DNA of 64,000 bases from Sphingobium fluviale (GTDB lineage: Bacteria; Pseudomonadota; Alphaproteobacteria; Sphingomonadales; Sphingomonadaceae). A program made the translations under genes and the position numbers. Position 1 is the first letter of the stretch. Each line of letters begins with the position of its first letter. The notes beneath the pieces are model-generated. The model saw nothing but the letters and a program-made list of their open reading frames with translations, did not search any database and was not told the DNA's origin. Positions 26,036-37,896 of the stretch are shown piece by piece. The stretch lies in the NCBI RefSeq assembly GCF_004122115.1, contig NZ_SBKP01000013.1, positions 1 to 64,000 on the forward strand, read 5' to 3'.

Positions 26036-26843
26036 TCTTCCGCCGCTGCGCGATGTGATTGCCCGGCACGGCCTGCGCGCGAGCAAGGCGCTGGGCCAGA
26101 ACTTCCTGCTGGACGAGCAATTGCTCGGCCGGATCGCCGCGATACCGGGCGATTTTGCGGGCGCCTCGGTGTTCGAGGTCGGCCCCGGCCCCGGTGGCCT
26201 GACTCGCGCGGCACTGAAGGCGGGCGCACGGGTGACGGCAGTGGAGATGGACCGGCGCTGCATCCCTGCGCTGGAGGAACTGGGCGCGGCCTTTCCGGGG
26301 CAACTCACGATCATCGAGGGTGATGCCATGAAGGTGGACGCGCGCCTTGCTGCGGGCGATGGCGCGCATATCCTTGCCAACTTGCCCTATAATGTCGGCA
26401 CACATCTGCTCGTGGGCTGGCTATCGGCGGAGTGGAAACCGTGGTGGGCTTCGCTTACGCTCATGTTTCAACAGGAGGTGGCAGAGCGCATTGTCGCGCC
26501 GGTAGGAAGCGAGGCCTATGGCCGCCTCGCGGTGCTGAGCCAGTGGCGCACGGAGGCAAAGATCGCGATGAAGGTGCACCGCAGCGCCTTCACGCCGCCG
26601 CCCAAGGTGATGTCCGCCGTGGTGCATATCACGCCTGCCGATGCGCCGGAGGGAGTGAAGCTTTCAACCTTGGAGCGTGTAACCGCCGCCGCCTTCGGCC
26701 AGCGCCGCAAGATGCTGAGGCAGAGCCTTAAAGGGTTGCCCGGCGCGCTCGACGCGCTGGAGGAACTGCGCATAGACCCGCAACGCCGCGCGGAAACGCT
26801 CTGCGTTGAGGAGTATGTCGCGATTGCGCGGCTATTGGGGTGA
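26028..26843 (+). CDS. rsmA: 16S rRNA (A1518/A1519-N6)-dimethyltransferase RsmA (KsgA)
   Basis: 271 residues; dimethylates two adjacent adenosines in helix 45 late in 30S assembly. SAM-binding [13 protein letters not shown] and [15 protein letters not shown], catalytic [11 protein letters not shown], and the C-terminal [14 protein letters not shown] and [13 protein letters not shown] motifs are intact. GTG start within the end of pdxA. Last gene of the envelope operon; its end overlaps the convergent TPR gene by 12 bp. Confidence 0.97.
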   Translation: MADLPPLRDVIARHGLRASKALGQNFLLDEQLLGRIAAIPGDFAGASVFEVGPGPGGLTRAALKAGARVTAVEMDRRCIPALEELGAAFPGQLTIIEGDAMKVDARLAAGDGAHILANLPYNVGTHLLVGWLSAEWKPWWASLTLMFQQEVAERIVAPVGSEAYGRLAVLSQWRTEAKIAMKVHRSAFTPPPKVMSAVVHITPADAPEGVKLSTLERVTAAAFGQRRKMLRQSLKGLPGALDALEELRIDPQRRAETLCVEEYVAIARLLG

Positions 26844-27377
26844 GGCGGGCTTAGCTGAAACGGCGGGTGTGGTCGGCAGGCCCGTCACCACCGCAAGATC
26901 CTTCGCCTTTTGGGCGCTGTGAATTGCCGCCTGCTTCTCGATCAGTGCGCCCAGCTCCGCAATCTGAGGGCAGCTTCCCCGGCACAGCGTCTGCATGCGC
27001 GAGAGGTTTTCCTTGGCGTTGGCAATCGCCCCCCGCTCAGCCAGTGCGCGCACCGTGCCTGAGAGCGCCGCCATATCGGTCGGCTCCAGGCTCAACGCCG
27101 CATTGTAAAAGCGCACCGCCTTGCCCTGAAGCCCCTGCCCGCGCGCGACATCACCCAGCGCCACGAACACCGCTCGGTTGCGCGGGTCTGCTGCGAGCGC
27201 GCTCTCATAGGCATCGTTGGCGCCATCGATATTGCCTGCCGCGCGCGCGGCATCGCCCTGTGCCTGCCACGCCAGCGAAACGGGATCGATCTCGTTATCC
27301 GGCCGCTTGCTGATGCCCACGCTGGAGACAACGAGCGCCAGGCTGGCAAGGGCAAGGGTAGGCGGAGTGAAGCGCAT
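26832..27377 (-). CDS. Tetratricopeptide-repeat exported protein
   Basis: 181 residues beginning [21 protein letters not shown], a signal peptide or anchor. Residues ~35-140 hold about three TPR units ([93 protein letters not shown]). Two cysteines follow (TLCRGSCPQ). TPRs mediate protein contacts; partner unknown. The ATG at 27377 follows GGGAGA. It lies downstream of rsmB. Confidence 0.8.
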   Translation of the reverse strand: MRFTPPTLALASLALVVSSVGISKRPDNEIDPVSLAWQAQGDAARAAGNIDGANDAYESALAADPRNRAVFVALGDVARGQGLQGKAVRFYNAALSLEPTDMAALSGTVRALAERGAIANAKENLSRMQTLCRGSCPQIAELGALIEKQAAIHSAQKAKDLAVVTGLPTTPAVSAKPASPQ

Positions 27378-27448
27378 GAACGTCTCCCAAAGGCCGCGCG
27401 GTCTGGCCTTGAGGCGGGGCTGTTCAGCACTGTTTCCCGGACTTCGCC

Positions 27449-28633
27449 TCATATCCTCACCAGCGCGGCGATGAAGAATCCATCCGTGCCATCATGCGCG
27501 GGCGTTAGCAAGCGGCCTTCACCATATTTGCGGCCTGCGGCTATGGCGGTGTCGTCTGCGCGCCAGCCGGGATGGCGCGCGAGGAAGGCGTCTATCTGCC
27601 CCGCGCCTTCCGCATGGGTGAGCGCGCAGACGGCATAGACCAGCCGTCCGCCGGGGCGGACGAGCGGCACGGAGATGTCCAGAATTCGGGATTGCTCAGC
27701 CACCAGCCGCTGAAGGCGGTCAGGCGTCAGCCTCCAGCGCGCCTCCGGGTTGCGGCGCCAGGTGCCGGTGCCTGAGCATGGCGCATCGATCAGCACGACA
27801 TCGGCTTGCCCCGCGAACGGCGCGAGCGTAGCAGTCTCCTTGCCCGCATCGAGCAGCAGCGTCTCGATAAACCCGGCCCCCGCCCGCGCCGCGCGATCCG
27901 GCAGGCGGGAGAGGCGGTCCCGGTTCACATCCGCCGCGATCAGCCTGCCCTGCCCCGCCATATCGGCGGCGAGCGCCAGCGTCTTGCCGCCCGCCCCGGC
28001 GCATAGATCCACCACCGCCATGCCGGGCATAGCGGCACAGGCGCGCGCGATGTGCTGGCTGCCCGCGTCCTGAATCTCGATCAGGCCGTCAGTATAAGCG
28101 GCCGATTGCTCGACATTGGTGTTGTCGTGCAGGCGAAGCGCATTGGGCAGGCCCGCTATTGGTTCGGCATCGGCCAAGTGGCCGCGCACCTGCTTGGGGC
28201 TGGCCTTCAGCGTGTTGACGCGCAGATCGAGAGGTGCGCGCTCCAGCAGGGCGGCGTGCTCGGCGCTGTGCTGCACTGGCGCGGAGAGATGGGGCATCAG
28301 CCAGTGCGGCACCATGCCGGGGGATGCGCGTACCTCGTCGGCGCGGATCGGCGCGGGCGCGTGAGGCGAAGCGTCAAACAGGCTCGCCAGTTCCGGCTGC
28401 TGCTCAGTCAACGCCAGCATCGCCGCGCGCCCAGTCGCCGGGGTTTCCGCGCACAAACGGATCGCCGCATAGATATACTCCCGCACCGCCCGCCGGTCTT
28501 TCGATCCGGCATAGCGGCGCTCCTTGAAATAGCGGGCAATGAGCGTGTCTGCCGCGGCTCCACCCTCTCTCGCGGCGACGATGATCGCATCGAGCAGCTC
28601 TATCGCCGCCTGAACGCGCGCCTGCGGGGTCAT
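27449..28633 (-). CDS. rsmB: 16S rRNA (cytosine-C5)-methyltransferase RsmB-like
   Basis: 394 residues. An N-terminal NusB-like helical region (1-120) precedes the SAM methyltransferase: VVDLCAGAGGKTLALAADM (motif I), IAADVNRDRLSRL, motif IV DAPCSGTGTWRRNPEARW, and motif VI VYAVCALTHAEG with the nucleophilic cysteine. Target C967 of 16S rRNA is known for RsmB; related NOL1/NOP2/Sun enzymes differ in target, so the symbol is by similarity of layout. Confidence 0.88.
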   Translation of the reverse strand: MTPQARVQAAIELLDAIIVAAREGGAAADTLIARYFKERRYAGSKDRRAVREYIYAAIRLCAETPATGRAAMLALTEQQPELASLFDASPHAPAPIRADEVRASPGMVPHWLMPHLSAPVQHSAEHAALLERAPLDLRVNTLKASPKQVRGHLADAEPIAGLPNALRLHDNTNVEQSAAYTDGLIEIQDAGSQHIARACAAMPGMAVVDLCAGAGGKTLALAADMAGQGRLIAADVNRDRLSRLPDRAARAGAGFIETLLLDAGKETATLAPFAGQADVVLIDAPCSGTGTWRRNPEARWRLTPDRLQRLVAEQSRILDISVPLVRPGGRLVYAVCALTHAEGAGQIDAFLARHPGWRADDTAIAAGRKYGEGRLLTPAHDGTDGFFIAALVRI

Positions 28634-28712
28634 ATAACCACCTTCCGCTTTAGGGGAGGTGGCAGGAGTGAGGAATTTCCGGCACTTTCGTTCTGCAAAA
28701 GACCCACCCCAA

Positions 28713-28734
28713 CCCCTCCCGCATGCGGGAGGGG
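28713..28734. repeat. Perfect 22-bp GC-rich palindrome between guaB and rsmB
   Basis: Eleven bases on each side pair exactly (CCCCTCCCGCA with TGCGGGAGGGG). T runs on either strand are short, so terminator function for guaB is possible but not strong. Palindromes of this sort recur in sphingomonad intergenic regions, so it may instead be a REP-type repeat. Confidence 0.6.
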
Positions 28735-28747
28735 CTTTCTATGCCGT

Positions 28748-31103
<2,356 letters not shown>

Positions 31104-31196
31104 GAGGCAGGCCTTTCTGGTAAAAGCGAATTGCCTTTCCCCCTCCCCCATTTCACGGCATAGTGAAAGTATAAATTCAAACGGCGGAGACGTGCG

Positions 31197-32186
31197 ATGG
31201 GTGCAGGCGTTGCCTTTATGCTGGTTTTGCTGGTGCTGATCTATCTGGCGGCCAGCATCAAGATCGTTCGGCAGGGGTATCAGTACACGATAGAGCGGTT
31301 CGGCCGCTTTACCGAGGTGGCTCGCCCCGGCCTCAATTTCTATCCTGCATTCTTTTACAGTGTTGGCCGCAAAATTAACATGATGGAACAGGTTGTTGAT
31401 ATTCCGGGTCAGGAAATCATCACCAAGGACAACGCGATGGTCGCGGTGGATGGCGTGGTGTTCTTTCAGGTGCTCGATGCCGCCAAGGCCGCTTATGAGG
31501 TGAGCGAACTTTACGTCGCCATCATGCAACTCGCCACCACCAACCTGCGCACGGTGATGGGCTCGATGGACCTGGACGAGACCCTTTCCAAGCGTGACGA
31601 GATCAACGCCCGCCTGCTCTCGGTGGTCGATCATGCCACCAACGCCTGGGGCATCAAGATCACCCGTGTGGAACTCAAAGACATCCGCCCGCCGTCAGAC
31701 ATCGTCAACGCGATGGGCCGCCAGATGAAGGCCGAGCGTGAAAAGCGCGCGCTGATCCTTGAGTCGGAAGGGCTGCGCGCTTCGGAGATCCTGAAGGCCG
31801 AGGGGCAGAAAGCCTCGCAGATCCTTGAGGCCGAGGGCCGCCGCGAGGCCGCTTTCCGCGATGCCGAGGCGCGCGAGCGCGAGGCCGAGGCCGAGGCCAA
31901 GGCGACTCAGATGGTGTCAGACGCGATCGCGGGCGGCAACGCGCAGGCTATCAACTATTTCATCGCGCAGAAATATGTCGAGGCAATCAGCCAGTTCGCT
32001 ACGTCGCCCAATGCCAAGACGATCCTGTTCCCGGTGGAAGCAACGCAGCTTATCGGCACGCTGGGCGGCATCGGCGAGCTGGCGAAGGAAGCGCTTTCGG
32101 GCGGGGACGGGGGCGGCGCCCCCCCTCCCCCTGCCGCGCCCCGCTCTGTTCCGCCCTCTCGCCGCGGGCCATTCGAGGGACAATAG
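31197..32186 (+). CDS. SPFH/band-7 paraslipin (QmcA-like)
   Basis: 329 residues: one N-terminal membrane segment (GVAFMLVLLVLIYLAASI), then the SPFH domain (VRQGYQYTIERFGRFTEVARPGLNFYPAFF, MMEQVVDIPGQEIITKDNAMVAVDGVVFFQV), a charged coiled-coil (~residues 175-250, alternating Glu/Ala/Arg) and a Gly/Pro-rich tail. These proteins form large membrane cages or rafts and work with NfeD partners; the next gene encodes one, 15 bp downstream. Confidence 0.92.
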   Translation: MGAGVAFMLVLLVLIYLAASIKIVRQGYQYTIERFGRFTEVARPGLNFYPAFFYSVGRKINMMEQVVDIPGQEIITKDNAMVAVDGVVFFQVLDAAKAAYEVSELYVAIMQLATTNLRTVMGSMDLDETLSKRDEINARLLSVVDHATNAWGIKITRVELKDIRPPSDIVNAMGRQMKAEREKRALILESEGLRASEILKAEGQKASQILEAEGRREAAFRDAEAREREAEAEAKATQMVSDAIAGGNAQAINYFIAQKYVEAISQFATSPNAKTILFPVEATQLIGTLGGIGELAKEALSGGDGGGAPPPPAAPRSVPPSRRGPFEGQ

Positions 32187-32201
32187 GTCAAAAGGAGCGC
32201 C

Positions 32202-32651
32202 ATGATGATCGAACAGATGATCGACAATCCGTGGTGGTGGTTGGGCCTCGCCGTGCTGCTCGGCATCGGCGAGATCGTGACGCCCGGCGTCTTCCTGATT
32301 TGGGTAGCGGTGGCAGCGGCCATTGTCGGCGCGGTATCGATGGCGATGCCGATCCCGCTGGCGCTTCAGTTCCTGCTGTTTGCCGGGTTGTGCCTGCTCG
32401 CTGTGTGGGCCGGGCGGCGCTGGTATCGCGACAATCCCGTCGCCTCGCAGGACCCGCTGCTCAATGATCGCATGGCCCGCCTCATCGGCAAGCATGTTGT
32501 CGTGGTCGATGCGATCACCAATGGCGAAGGCCGGGTGCGGGTGGACGACGGCACATGGACCGCTAACGGCCCGGATGCGCCTTCTGGCACGCAGATGGTC
32601 GTAGTGGGGGTAAGCGGTGCGGCATTGGTGGTGGAGCAGCCGGGCGAATAA
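32202..32651 (+). CDS. NfeD-family membrane protein
   Basis: 149 residues. Three membrane helices in the first 70 (WWWLGLAVLLGIGEIVTPGVFLIWVAVAAAIVGAVS; ALQFLLFAGLCLLAVWAG) are followed by an OB-fold domain (LIGKHVVVVDAITNGEGRVRVDDGTWTANGPDAPSGTQMVVVGVSGAALVV). It pairs with the upstream paraslipin, as QmcA-YbbK-type couples do. Likely helps membrane-protein quality control or fluidity. Confidence 0.9.
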   Translation: MMIEQMIDNPWWWLGLAVLLGIGEIVTPGVFLIWVAVAAAIVGAVSMAMPIPLALQFLLFAGLCLLAVWAGRRWYRDNPVASQDPLLNDRMARLIGKHVVVVDAITNGEGRVRVDDGTWTANGPDAPSGTQMVVVGVSGAALVVEQPGE

Positions 32652-32672
32652 TCACGCCCGGCTCTCGCCGCT

Positions 32673-32777
32673 TAGAGCGCGCTGCGTTAAATCTGACGCA
32701 AGATGCGCGCTCTAACTTTTTGTTGTCGCATCGTTTTTTGCCAAAAACCGGTTCCCACTTTTTGGCACGATGCTCTA
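32673..32777. repeat. Composite palindromic intergenic repeat
   Basis: A 10-bp inverted repeat (TAGAGCGCGC at 32673-32682, GCGCGCTCTA at 32705-32714) with an inner GCGT/ACGC pair is followed by a second imperfect hairpin (GCATCG...TGCCAAAAA against TTTTTGGCACGATGC, to 32773). Repeats resembling the second half recur in alphaproteobacterial genomes. It lies between two convergent genes and may also end transcription. Confidence 0.65.
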
Positions 32778-32780
32778 TTC

Positions 32781-33095
32781 TCAGCTTTTGCCAAAGAAAC
32801 CCTTGGCTGCATCGGCCAGACCGCCAAGGCCGCCGCTGTCTCCGCCAAGCATGTCACCGACCTTACCGAGCAGGTCTTCGGCCCCGCCGCCGCCAAGGCC
32901 GCCCAGCATTTCCTGAATCTTCTCGACCGGTAGGCCATGCTGCTCCGCCGTCTGCATCAGCGCGGCCATCTTGTCGCCGCCCTCGCCCATATTGGCGGTG
33001 AGTGATTCGGTGAGGGATTTGATCTGGTCCGCAGGCAGGCCGAGCTTGCCGGCGATTTCATCGAGGTTGAGATTTTCCAGAAGCTTGTCGAACAT
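32781..33095 (-). CDS. Small conserved-looking Gly-rich hypothetical protein
   Basis: 104 residues. Residues 1-65 look helical (MFDKLLENLNLDEIAGKLGL, KMAALMQTAEQHGLPVEKIQ), and the rest is rich in Gly and Leu (EMLGGLGGGGAEDLLGKVGDMLGGDSGGLGGL). No signal peptide or motif I recognise. AAAGGG before the ATG at 33095 supports the start over the longer frame. Function unknown. Confidence 0.6.
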   Translation of the reverse strand: MFDKLLENLNLDEIAGKLGLPADQIKSLTESLTANMGEGGDKMAALMQTAEQHGLPVEKIQEMLGGLGGGGAEDLLGKVGDMLGGDSGGLGGLADAAKGFFGKS

Positions 33096-33170
33096 GGCCC
33101 GCCCTTTCGTGAAAGTGAGGGGGGAGCATAGCAGACGCGCGTCACGCTGGCGATGGCCGGTGAGGCCAGA

Positions 33171-33204
33171 CAAAAGGGCGCGAAAGCCAGTGCCTCCGCG
33201 CCCT
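33171..33204 (-). terminator. Rho-independent terminator of pckA
   Basis: Read on the minus strand, AGGGCGCG and CGCGCCCT pair (8 bp) across a 14-base loop and are followed by TTTGTCT. Located 23 bp past the pckA stop. Confidence 0.75.
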
Positions 33205-33226
33205 ATGAGCATTGATATGCAATGTT

Positions 33227-34840
33227 TTATTCGGCGGCGAGCATCACACCCGGCGCAGCATCCAGCACCGAAGCATCCACATGGTCGGCAAACTGTGCGA
33301 AATTATCGACAAACTGCTGAACCAGCTTGGCGGCTGTCTCGTCATAAGCGTTCTTGTCGGCCCATGTCGCACGCGGATCGAGGATCTCGCTTTCCACACC
33401 TGCAACTGCCACCGGCACCTCGAACCCGAAATTGGGATCGGTGCGGAATGCAGCGGCGTTCAGGCTGCCATCAAGCGCGGCATTGAGCAGCGCGCGCGTC
33501 ACCTTGATCGGCATGCGCTTGATGCCGGGATCGGTCGCCCGCCCGCCCGACCAGCCGGTGTTGACCAGCCAGCACTGCGCGCCGCCTTCGGCAATCCGCT
33601 TTTTCAAGAGGTTGCCATAGACGCTGGGGTGGCGTGGCATGAAAGCGGCGCCGAAGCAGGTGCTGAAGGTCGCCTGCGGCTCGGTCACGCCGATTTCGGT
33701 GCCAGCAACCTTGGCGGTATAGCCAGAGAGGAAGTGGTACATCGCCTGATCGGGCGTCAGCCGCGCGATCGGGGGGAGCACGCCAAAGGCGTCCGCCGTC
33801 AGGAAGATGATGTTGGACGGCGGCGGGCCGAGGTTCTTCTCGCTGGTATTCGGGATGAACTCGATCGGATAGGCGCCACGCGTGTTCTCTGTCTTGCTGG
33901 CATCGGTGAAATCCAGCTCACGTGTCGCCTCGTCCATCGCCACGTTCTCAAGGATCGTGCCGAACATCTTGGTGGTGGCGTAGATTTCCGGCTCGCCCTC
34001 TGCAGAGAGGTTGATCATCTTGGCATAGCAGCCGCCCTCAAAGTTGAAAACGGCCTGGTCAGACCAGCCATGTTCATCATCGCCGATCAGCGTACGGCTG
34101 GCGTCTGCCGAGAGGGTGGTCTTGCCGGTGCCCGACAGGCCGAAGAAGATCGCGCTCTTGCCATCCGCGCCGATGTTGGCGGAGCAGTGCATCGGCATAA
34201 CGCCCTGAGCCGGGAGCAGATAGTTGAGGAGGCCAAACACGCCCTTCTTCATCTCGCCCGAATATTCGGTGTTACCGATGAGGATCAGCTTCTCGGTGAA
34301 GTTGACCGCGATCACCGTGTCGCTGCGAGAGCCGTGGCGGGCCGGTTCGGCCTTGAAGCTGGGCAGGTTGATGATGGTGTATTCCGGCGCAAAGCTAGCC
34401 AGCTCATCCGCCTTGGGGCGCACCAGCAGCGTGCGAACGAACAGGCTGTGCCAGGCCATCTGGGTGACGACGCGCACGTTGACGCGATATTCGGGCTGGC
34501 TGCCGCCAAAAAGGTCTGCGACAAAAAGCTCGTCCTGATCCTTCAGCGCGGCCAGGAAATCGGCCTTGAGGTTGGCCCAATGCTCGCCTGACATAGGCTG
34601 GTTGATGGCGCCCCAGTTGATCGTGCTTTCGGTGGTGGCGTCGCGCACCACGAACTTGTCCTTGACGCTGCGCCCGGTGAACTTGCCGGTATCGACCAGC
34701 AGCGCACCGTCCTTGGTCAGCTTCCCCTCGCCGCGCTTCACCGCCTGCTCGACCAGCGGACTGGTGCCCAGATTCCAGTGAAGGGTTGCGTCGGTTACGA
34801 TGCCCTGATCGGTCAGGGGTGTTGAGGAATACGCCTGCAC
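33227..34840 (-). CDS. pckA: ATP-dependent phosphoenolpyruvate carboxykinase
   Basis: 537 residues. Converts oxaloacetate and ATP to PEP and CO2, the entry to gluconeogenesis. Motifs: [40 protein letters not shown] (kinase-1a), DDEHGWSD (metal), [23 protein letters not shown]. It is divergent from chvI across a 293-bp region. In rhizobia pckA expression depends on ChvI, so the pairing suggests shared control; that is inference here. Confidence 0.98.
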   Translation of the reverse strand: MQAYSSTPLTDQGIVTDATLHWNLGTSPLVEQAVKRGEGKLTKDGALLVDTGKFTGRSVKDKFVVRDATTESTINWGAINQPMSGEHWANLKADFLAALKDQDELFVADLFGGSQPEYRVNVRVVTQMAWHSLFVRTLLVRPKADELASFAPEYTIINLPSFKAEPARHGSRSDTVIAVNFTEKLILIGNTEYSGEMKKGVFGLLNYLLPAQGVMPMHCSANIGADGKSAIFFGLSGTGKTTLSADASRTLIGDDEHGWSDQAVFNFEGGCYAKMINLSAEGEPEIYATTKMFGTILENVAMDEATRELDFTDASKTENTRGAYPIEFIPNTSEKNLGPPPSNIIFLTADAFGVLPPIARLTPDQAMYHFLSGYTAKVAGTEIGVTEPQATFSTCFGAAFMPRHPSVYGNLLKKRIAEGGAQCWLVNTGWSGGRATDPGIKRMPIKVTRALLNAALDGSLNAAAFRTDPNFGFEVPVAVAGVESEILDPRATWADKNAYDETAAKLVQQFVDNFAQFADHVDASVLDAAPGVMLAAE

Positions 34841-35133
34841 GCGCTTCTCCCTAAAAGATTTATTACGGTTCCCGGATGGAACTCGTTATACCATCGGCAC
34901 GGGCTACAGTAGCCGCACGACTTGCGTCACGCATTGGCACAGTTCTGCACAACCGACTCTGGGGCGCATAGTCTCTGGAGGTCGTTACGTCAATTAAACT
35001 GGTGGTTAATGGCGCGGATTAAGGACGTTTCGGCGCGATCAAGGGCCGGAAGGCGGTAAAAAGCAGCGCGACCATTAACCCATGCCGGACGGGGCGTTGC
35101 CGCTGCGTCCGCATTGCGATATTCCTGCCGTCA
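34841..35133. promoter_or_regulatory. Divergent regulatory region of pckA and chvI
   Basis: No gene is seen in these 293 bp. They must hold both promoters. A near-perfect palindrome GGCTAC-A-GTAGCC occurs at 34902-34914 on the pckA side and is a possible operator. No confident -35/-10 pair could be assigned. Confidence 0.5.
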
Positions 35134-35862
35134 ATGACCGACACAAACGCCGCCCCCACGATCGCGCTCATAGACGATGACCGCAACATCATCACTTCGC
35201 TTGCTATCGCATTGCAGGGCGAGGGTTTTGTTACCCGGCTGTATACGGACCCGGAGGCCGCATTGAAGGCGCTGGCCGACAACCCGGCAGACATCGCGGT
35301 GTGCGACATCAAGATGCCCCGGCTCGATGGCATAGAGCTGCTGCGTCGCCTGCGCGAGAAAAGCGCGATGCCATTCATCTTCCTTACCTCCAAGACAGAC
35401 GAGCTGGATGAGGCGCTGGGCCTCGCCATGGGCGCGGATGACTATATCTCCAAGCCCTTTTCCCAGCGGCTGCTGATTGCACGAATCAGGGCGATCCTGC
35501 GTCGTACCGACATGAGCCGCGCTGCCGCCGCCGGTGATGGAGTCGCGCCGCCGCCTGCCGAGCCAATGGTGCGCGGGCGGCTGGCGATGGACCCGGACCG
35601 GCATCTCGTCACCTGGAACGACCGATCCGTAACCCTCACCGTGACCGAGTTTCTGATTCTTGAGGCGCTTGCCGCGCGGCCAGGCGTGGTAAAAACCCGC
35701 AATCAGCTTATGGATGTTGCCTATCAGGATGATGTCTATGTCGACGACCGCACCATCGACAGCCATATCAAGCGCCTGCGCCGCAAATTTCGTGAGGCTG
35801 ATCCCGATTTCAACGCTATAGACACCTTGTATGGCGCCGGATACCGTTTCTCAGAAGGATAG
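35134..35862 (+). CDS. chvI: OmpR-family response regulator ChvI
   Basis: 242 residues: receiver domain ([23 protein letters not shown], acceptor in [43 protein letters not shown]) and a winged-helix DNA-binding domain ([44 protein letters not shown]). ChvI controls envelope, acid and central-metabolism genes in alphaproteobacteria. The chvG frame begins 32 bp before its stop. First gene of the chvI-chvG-hprK-rapZ-EIIA-HPr run. Confidence 0.95.
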   Translation: MTDTNAAPTIALIDDDRNIITSLAIALQGEGFVTRLYTDPEAALKALADNPADIAVCDIKMPRLDGIELLRRLREKSAMPFIFLTSKTDELDEALGLAMGADDYISKPFSQRLLIARIRAILRRTDMSRAAAAGDGVAPPPAEPMVRGRLAMDPDRHLVTWNDRSVTLTVTEFLILEALAARPGVVKTRNQLMDVAYQDDVYVDDRTIDSHIKRLRRKFREADPDFNAIDTLYGAGYRFSEG

Positions 35863-37429
35863 GCATATCCCCTATCCACCGATTTCGTGGCGTGGCGGCT
35901 TCAGCCTCACATGGCGCATATTGGCGGTCAACGTCATCGCGCTGGCGCTGCTGGCGGGCGGTTTTTTCTATATCGACAGCTATCGCGCCCGCGTGGTTGA
36001 TGAGCGGCTGGTGCAATCGGCCCGGCGCATGGAGATGATCCGCGATGTGGCGCCTTCTATCCCGCCTGCCAGCCTGAACGAGCTGCTGCGCGGGCTTTCC
36101 CTGCGCAACGCCGAGCGCATCCGCCTCTATGACCCTTCAGGCGTCCTCAAGTTTGACAGCGCCACTGCGGGCGGCGCGGCCTATATGCTGGTGGACCCTG
36201 ATGAGGAGCCGCTCAAGCGCCATGTCGCGCGGTTTCTCGATGAGATGGTCGATGGCGTGGTGGATGCCGAACCCCTCCCCCCGTTCGAGGAGCCGCGATC
36301 CGACATCGCATCAGGATGGCCTGAGCTGAGGGAGGCTGCCCGCACGGGGCAGGCCGTTTCCACTGCCCGCTTTGCGCCCGATCGCACACCGATGATCAGC
36401 GCTGCGATTCTTCTTGGCAACGGCGACTCCCTGCTCGCCATCACCAATGCGCGCGACATCACCCGCGCAGTGCGGGCAGAGCGGTTGCGCCTGACCATTG
36501 TGCTAACGCTGGCGCTGCTGAGTTCGATCTGGCTTTCGCTGTTTCTGGCGCGAACGATCGTGCTGCCCTTGCGCAAGCTGGCGCGGGCCACGGCGCGGGT
36601 GCGGCTGGGCCGTGCGCGTCAGGTCAAAATACCGCGCCTGCCAGAGAGGCGGGACGAAATCGGCGCACTCGCCCGCTCTGTCGCGGACATGACAGAGGCG
36701 CTGCGCAACCGCATCGACGCGACGGATAGCTTCGCGGCCGATGTCAGCCACGAGCTGAAGAACCCCATAGCCTCGCTTCGCTCCGCGCTGGATGGCCTTG
36801 GCACAGTCAGCGACCCAGAGCTGAAGGCGCAGTTGCTCGGCATCGCGCAGGATGATGTGATGCGGCTTGACCGGCTGGTTACGGACATTGCGGAGGCCTC
36901 GCGCATCGACGCCCAGCTCTCGCATACCCGATTCGAGCCGGTCGACCTCGGCCAGCTCATCGAGCAGATGCTGCTCGCCCGCGAGGCGCGGGGCATTGAG
37001 CGGGGCGTGCGCCTCGCCTTTGCGCGGCCCAGGCGGGATGTCGCGGTGGTGATGGGCGAGGAGGCACGGCTGATCCTGGTGATCGACAACCTGCTCGATA
37101 ACGCAGTGTCCTTCTCTCCCCCCGGCGCGCTGGTGCAGGTGACGGCGACTGTGCTGAACGATGAAGTGCTGCTCAGCGTGGAGGATGAAGGGCCGGGTGT
37201 GCCGCCGGCAGAGCGCGAGACGGTGTTTCGCCGGTTTCACAGCGTGCGGCCTGAAAACGAGAGCTTTGGCAAGCATAGCGGCCTCGGCCTCGCCATCGCG
37301 CGCAGCATTGTTGAAGGGCATCAGGGCCGCATCGTGATAGCCGATCGCGATGACGCGGCGCAGGGCGCCCGGTTTGATGTCTATCTGCCGCTCGCACATC
37401 TCAACGATCCGGGCATCGCCTCGGAATGA
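35831..37429 (+). CDS. chvG: Membrane sensor histidine kinase ChvG
   Basis: 532 residues. TM1 ([21 protein letters not shown]), a periplasmic sensor of ~170 residues, TM2 ([20 protein letters not shown]), HAMP, and kinase core: H-box [21 protein letters not shown]-box [17 protein letters not shown]1 [10 protein letters not shown]2 [16 protein letters not shown]. Partner of ChvI. ATG start overlaps chvI by 32 bp; its stop overlaps the hprK start (ATGA). Confidence 0.95.
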   Translation: MAPDTVSQKDRHIPYPPISWRGGFSLTWRILAVNVIALALLAGGFFYIDSYRARVVDERLVQSARRMEMIRDVAPSIPPASLNELLRGLSLRNAERIRLYDPSGVLKFDSATAGGAAYMLVDPDEEPLKRHVARFLDEMVDGVVDAEPLPPFEEPRSDIASGWPELREAARTGQAVSTARFAPDRTPMISAAILLGNGDSLLAITNARDITRAVRAERLRLTIVLTLALLSSIWLSLFLARTIVLPLRKLARATARVRLGRARQVKIPRLPERRDEIGALARSVADMTEALRNRIDATDSFAADVSHELKNPIASLRSALDGLGTVSDPELKAQLLGIAQDDVMRLDRLVTDIAEASRIDAQLSHTRFEPVDLGQLIEQMLLAREARGIERGVRLAFARPRRDVAVVMGEEARLILVIDNLLDNAVSFSPPGALVQVTATVLNDEVLLSVEDEGPGVPPAERETVFRRFHSVRPENESFGKHSGLGLAIARSIVEGHQGRIVIADRDDAAQGARFDVYLPLAHLNDPGIASE

Positions 37430-37896
37430 GCGACGAGGCGGACCCGGATTTTGCGGGCACGGTGCATGGCAGCAGCGTGATGATCGAAGGGCGTGGCGTG
37501 TTGATCCGTGGCCAGAGCGGCGCAGGAAAATCGGACCTTGCCCTGCGCCTGATCGACAGGGGCGCGACTCTGCTGGCGGATGATTACACGCAGATAGCGC
37601 GCGAGGGAGACGCGATATTTGGCCGCGCGCCGGAGACTATCGCCGGACTGATCGAGGTGCGTGGACTGGGGCTGGTGCCCATGCCGCATGGGCAAAGCGC
37701 GCCGATTGCGCTCATTATCCAGCTCATCGACGCGCCGCCAGAGCGCCATCCCGATCCGCTGCCCAGCTGCAAGCTGTGTGGCCTAAGCCTGCCGCTGCTC
37801 ATGCTCAATGGCTTTGAAGCCAGCGCCCCGATCAAGATTGAACTGGCGTTGCGCCACATAAACGGCCAGACTGGTGGCTGGGAGCCAATGCGATGA
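37426..37896 (+). CDS. hprK: Short alphaproteobacterial HPr kinase/phosphorylase
   Basis: 156 residues, only the C-terminal catalytic domain of HprK. P-loop GQSGAGKSDLALRLI, LLADDYTQI with the catalytic Asp, and the HprK signature LIEVRGLGLVPM are present; the N-terminal domain of Gram-positive HprK is absent, as is usual in alphaproteobacteria. It phosphorylates a serine of HPr, encoded three genes downstream. 4-bp overlaps on both sides. Confidence 0.93.
   Translation: MSDEADPDFAGTVHGSSVMIEGRGVLIRGQSGAGKSDLALRLIDRGATLLADDYTQIAREGDAIFGRAPETIAGLIEVRGLGLVPMPHGQSAPIALIIQLIDAPPERHPDPLPSCKLCGLSLPLLMLNGFEASAPIKIELALRHINGQTGGWEPMR

Noticed and set aside
31104..31634. N-terminal extension of the CitE-like lyase to 31634
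   Set aside because: It runs antisense through the paraslipin gene; the family N-terminus RSLLFLPASNE begins just after the ATG at 31103.
34933..34950. Possible sigma-54 promoter (TGGCAC...TGCA) between pckA and chvI
   Set aside because: The spacing between the GG and GC elements is one base short of the required distance, so it is a near miss only.
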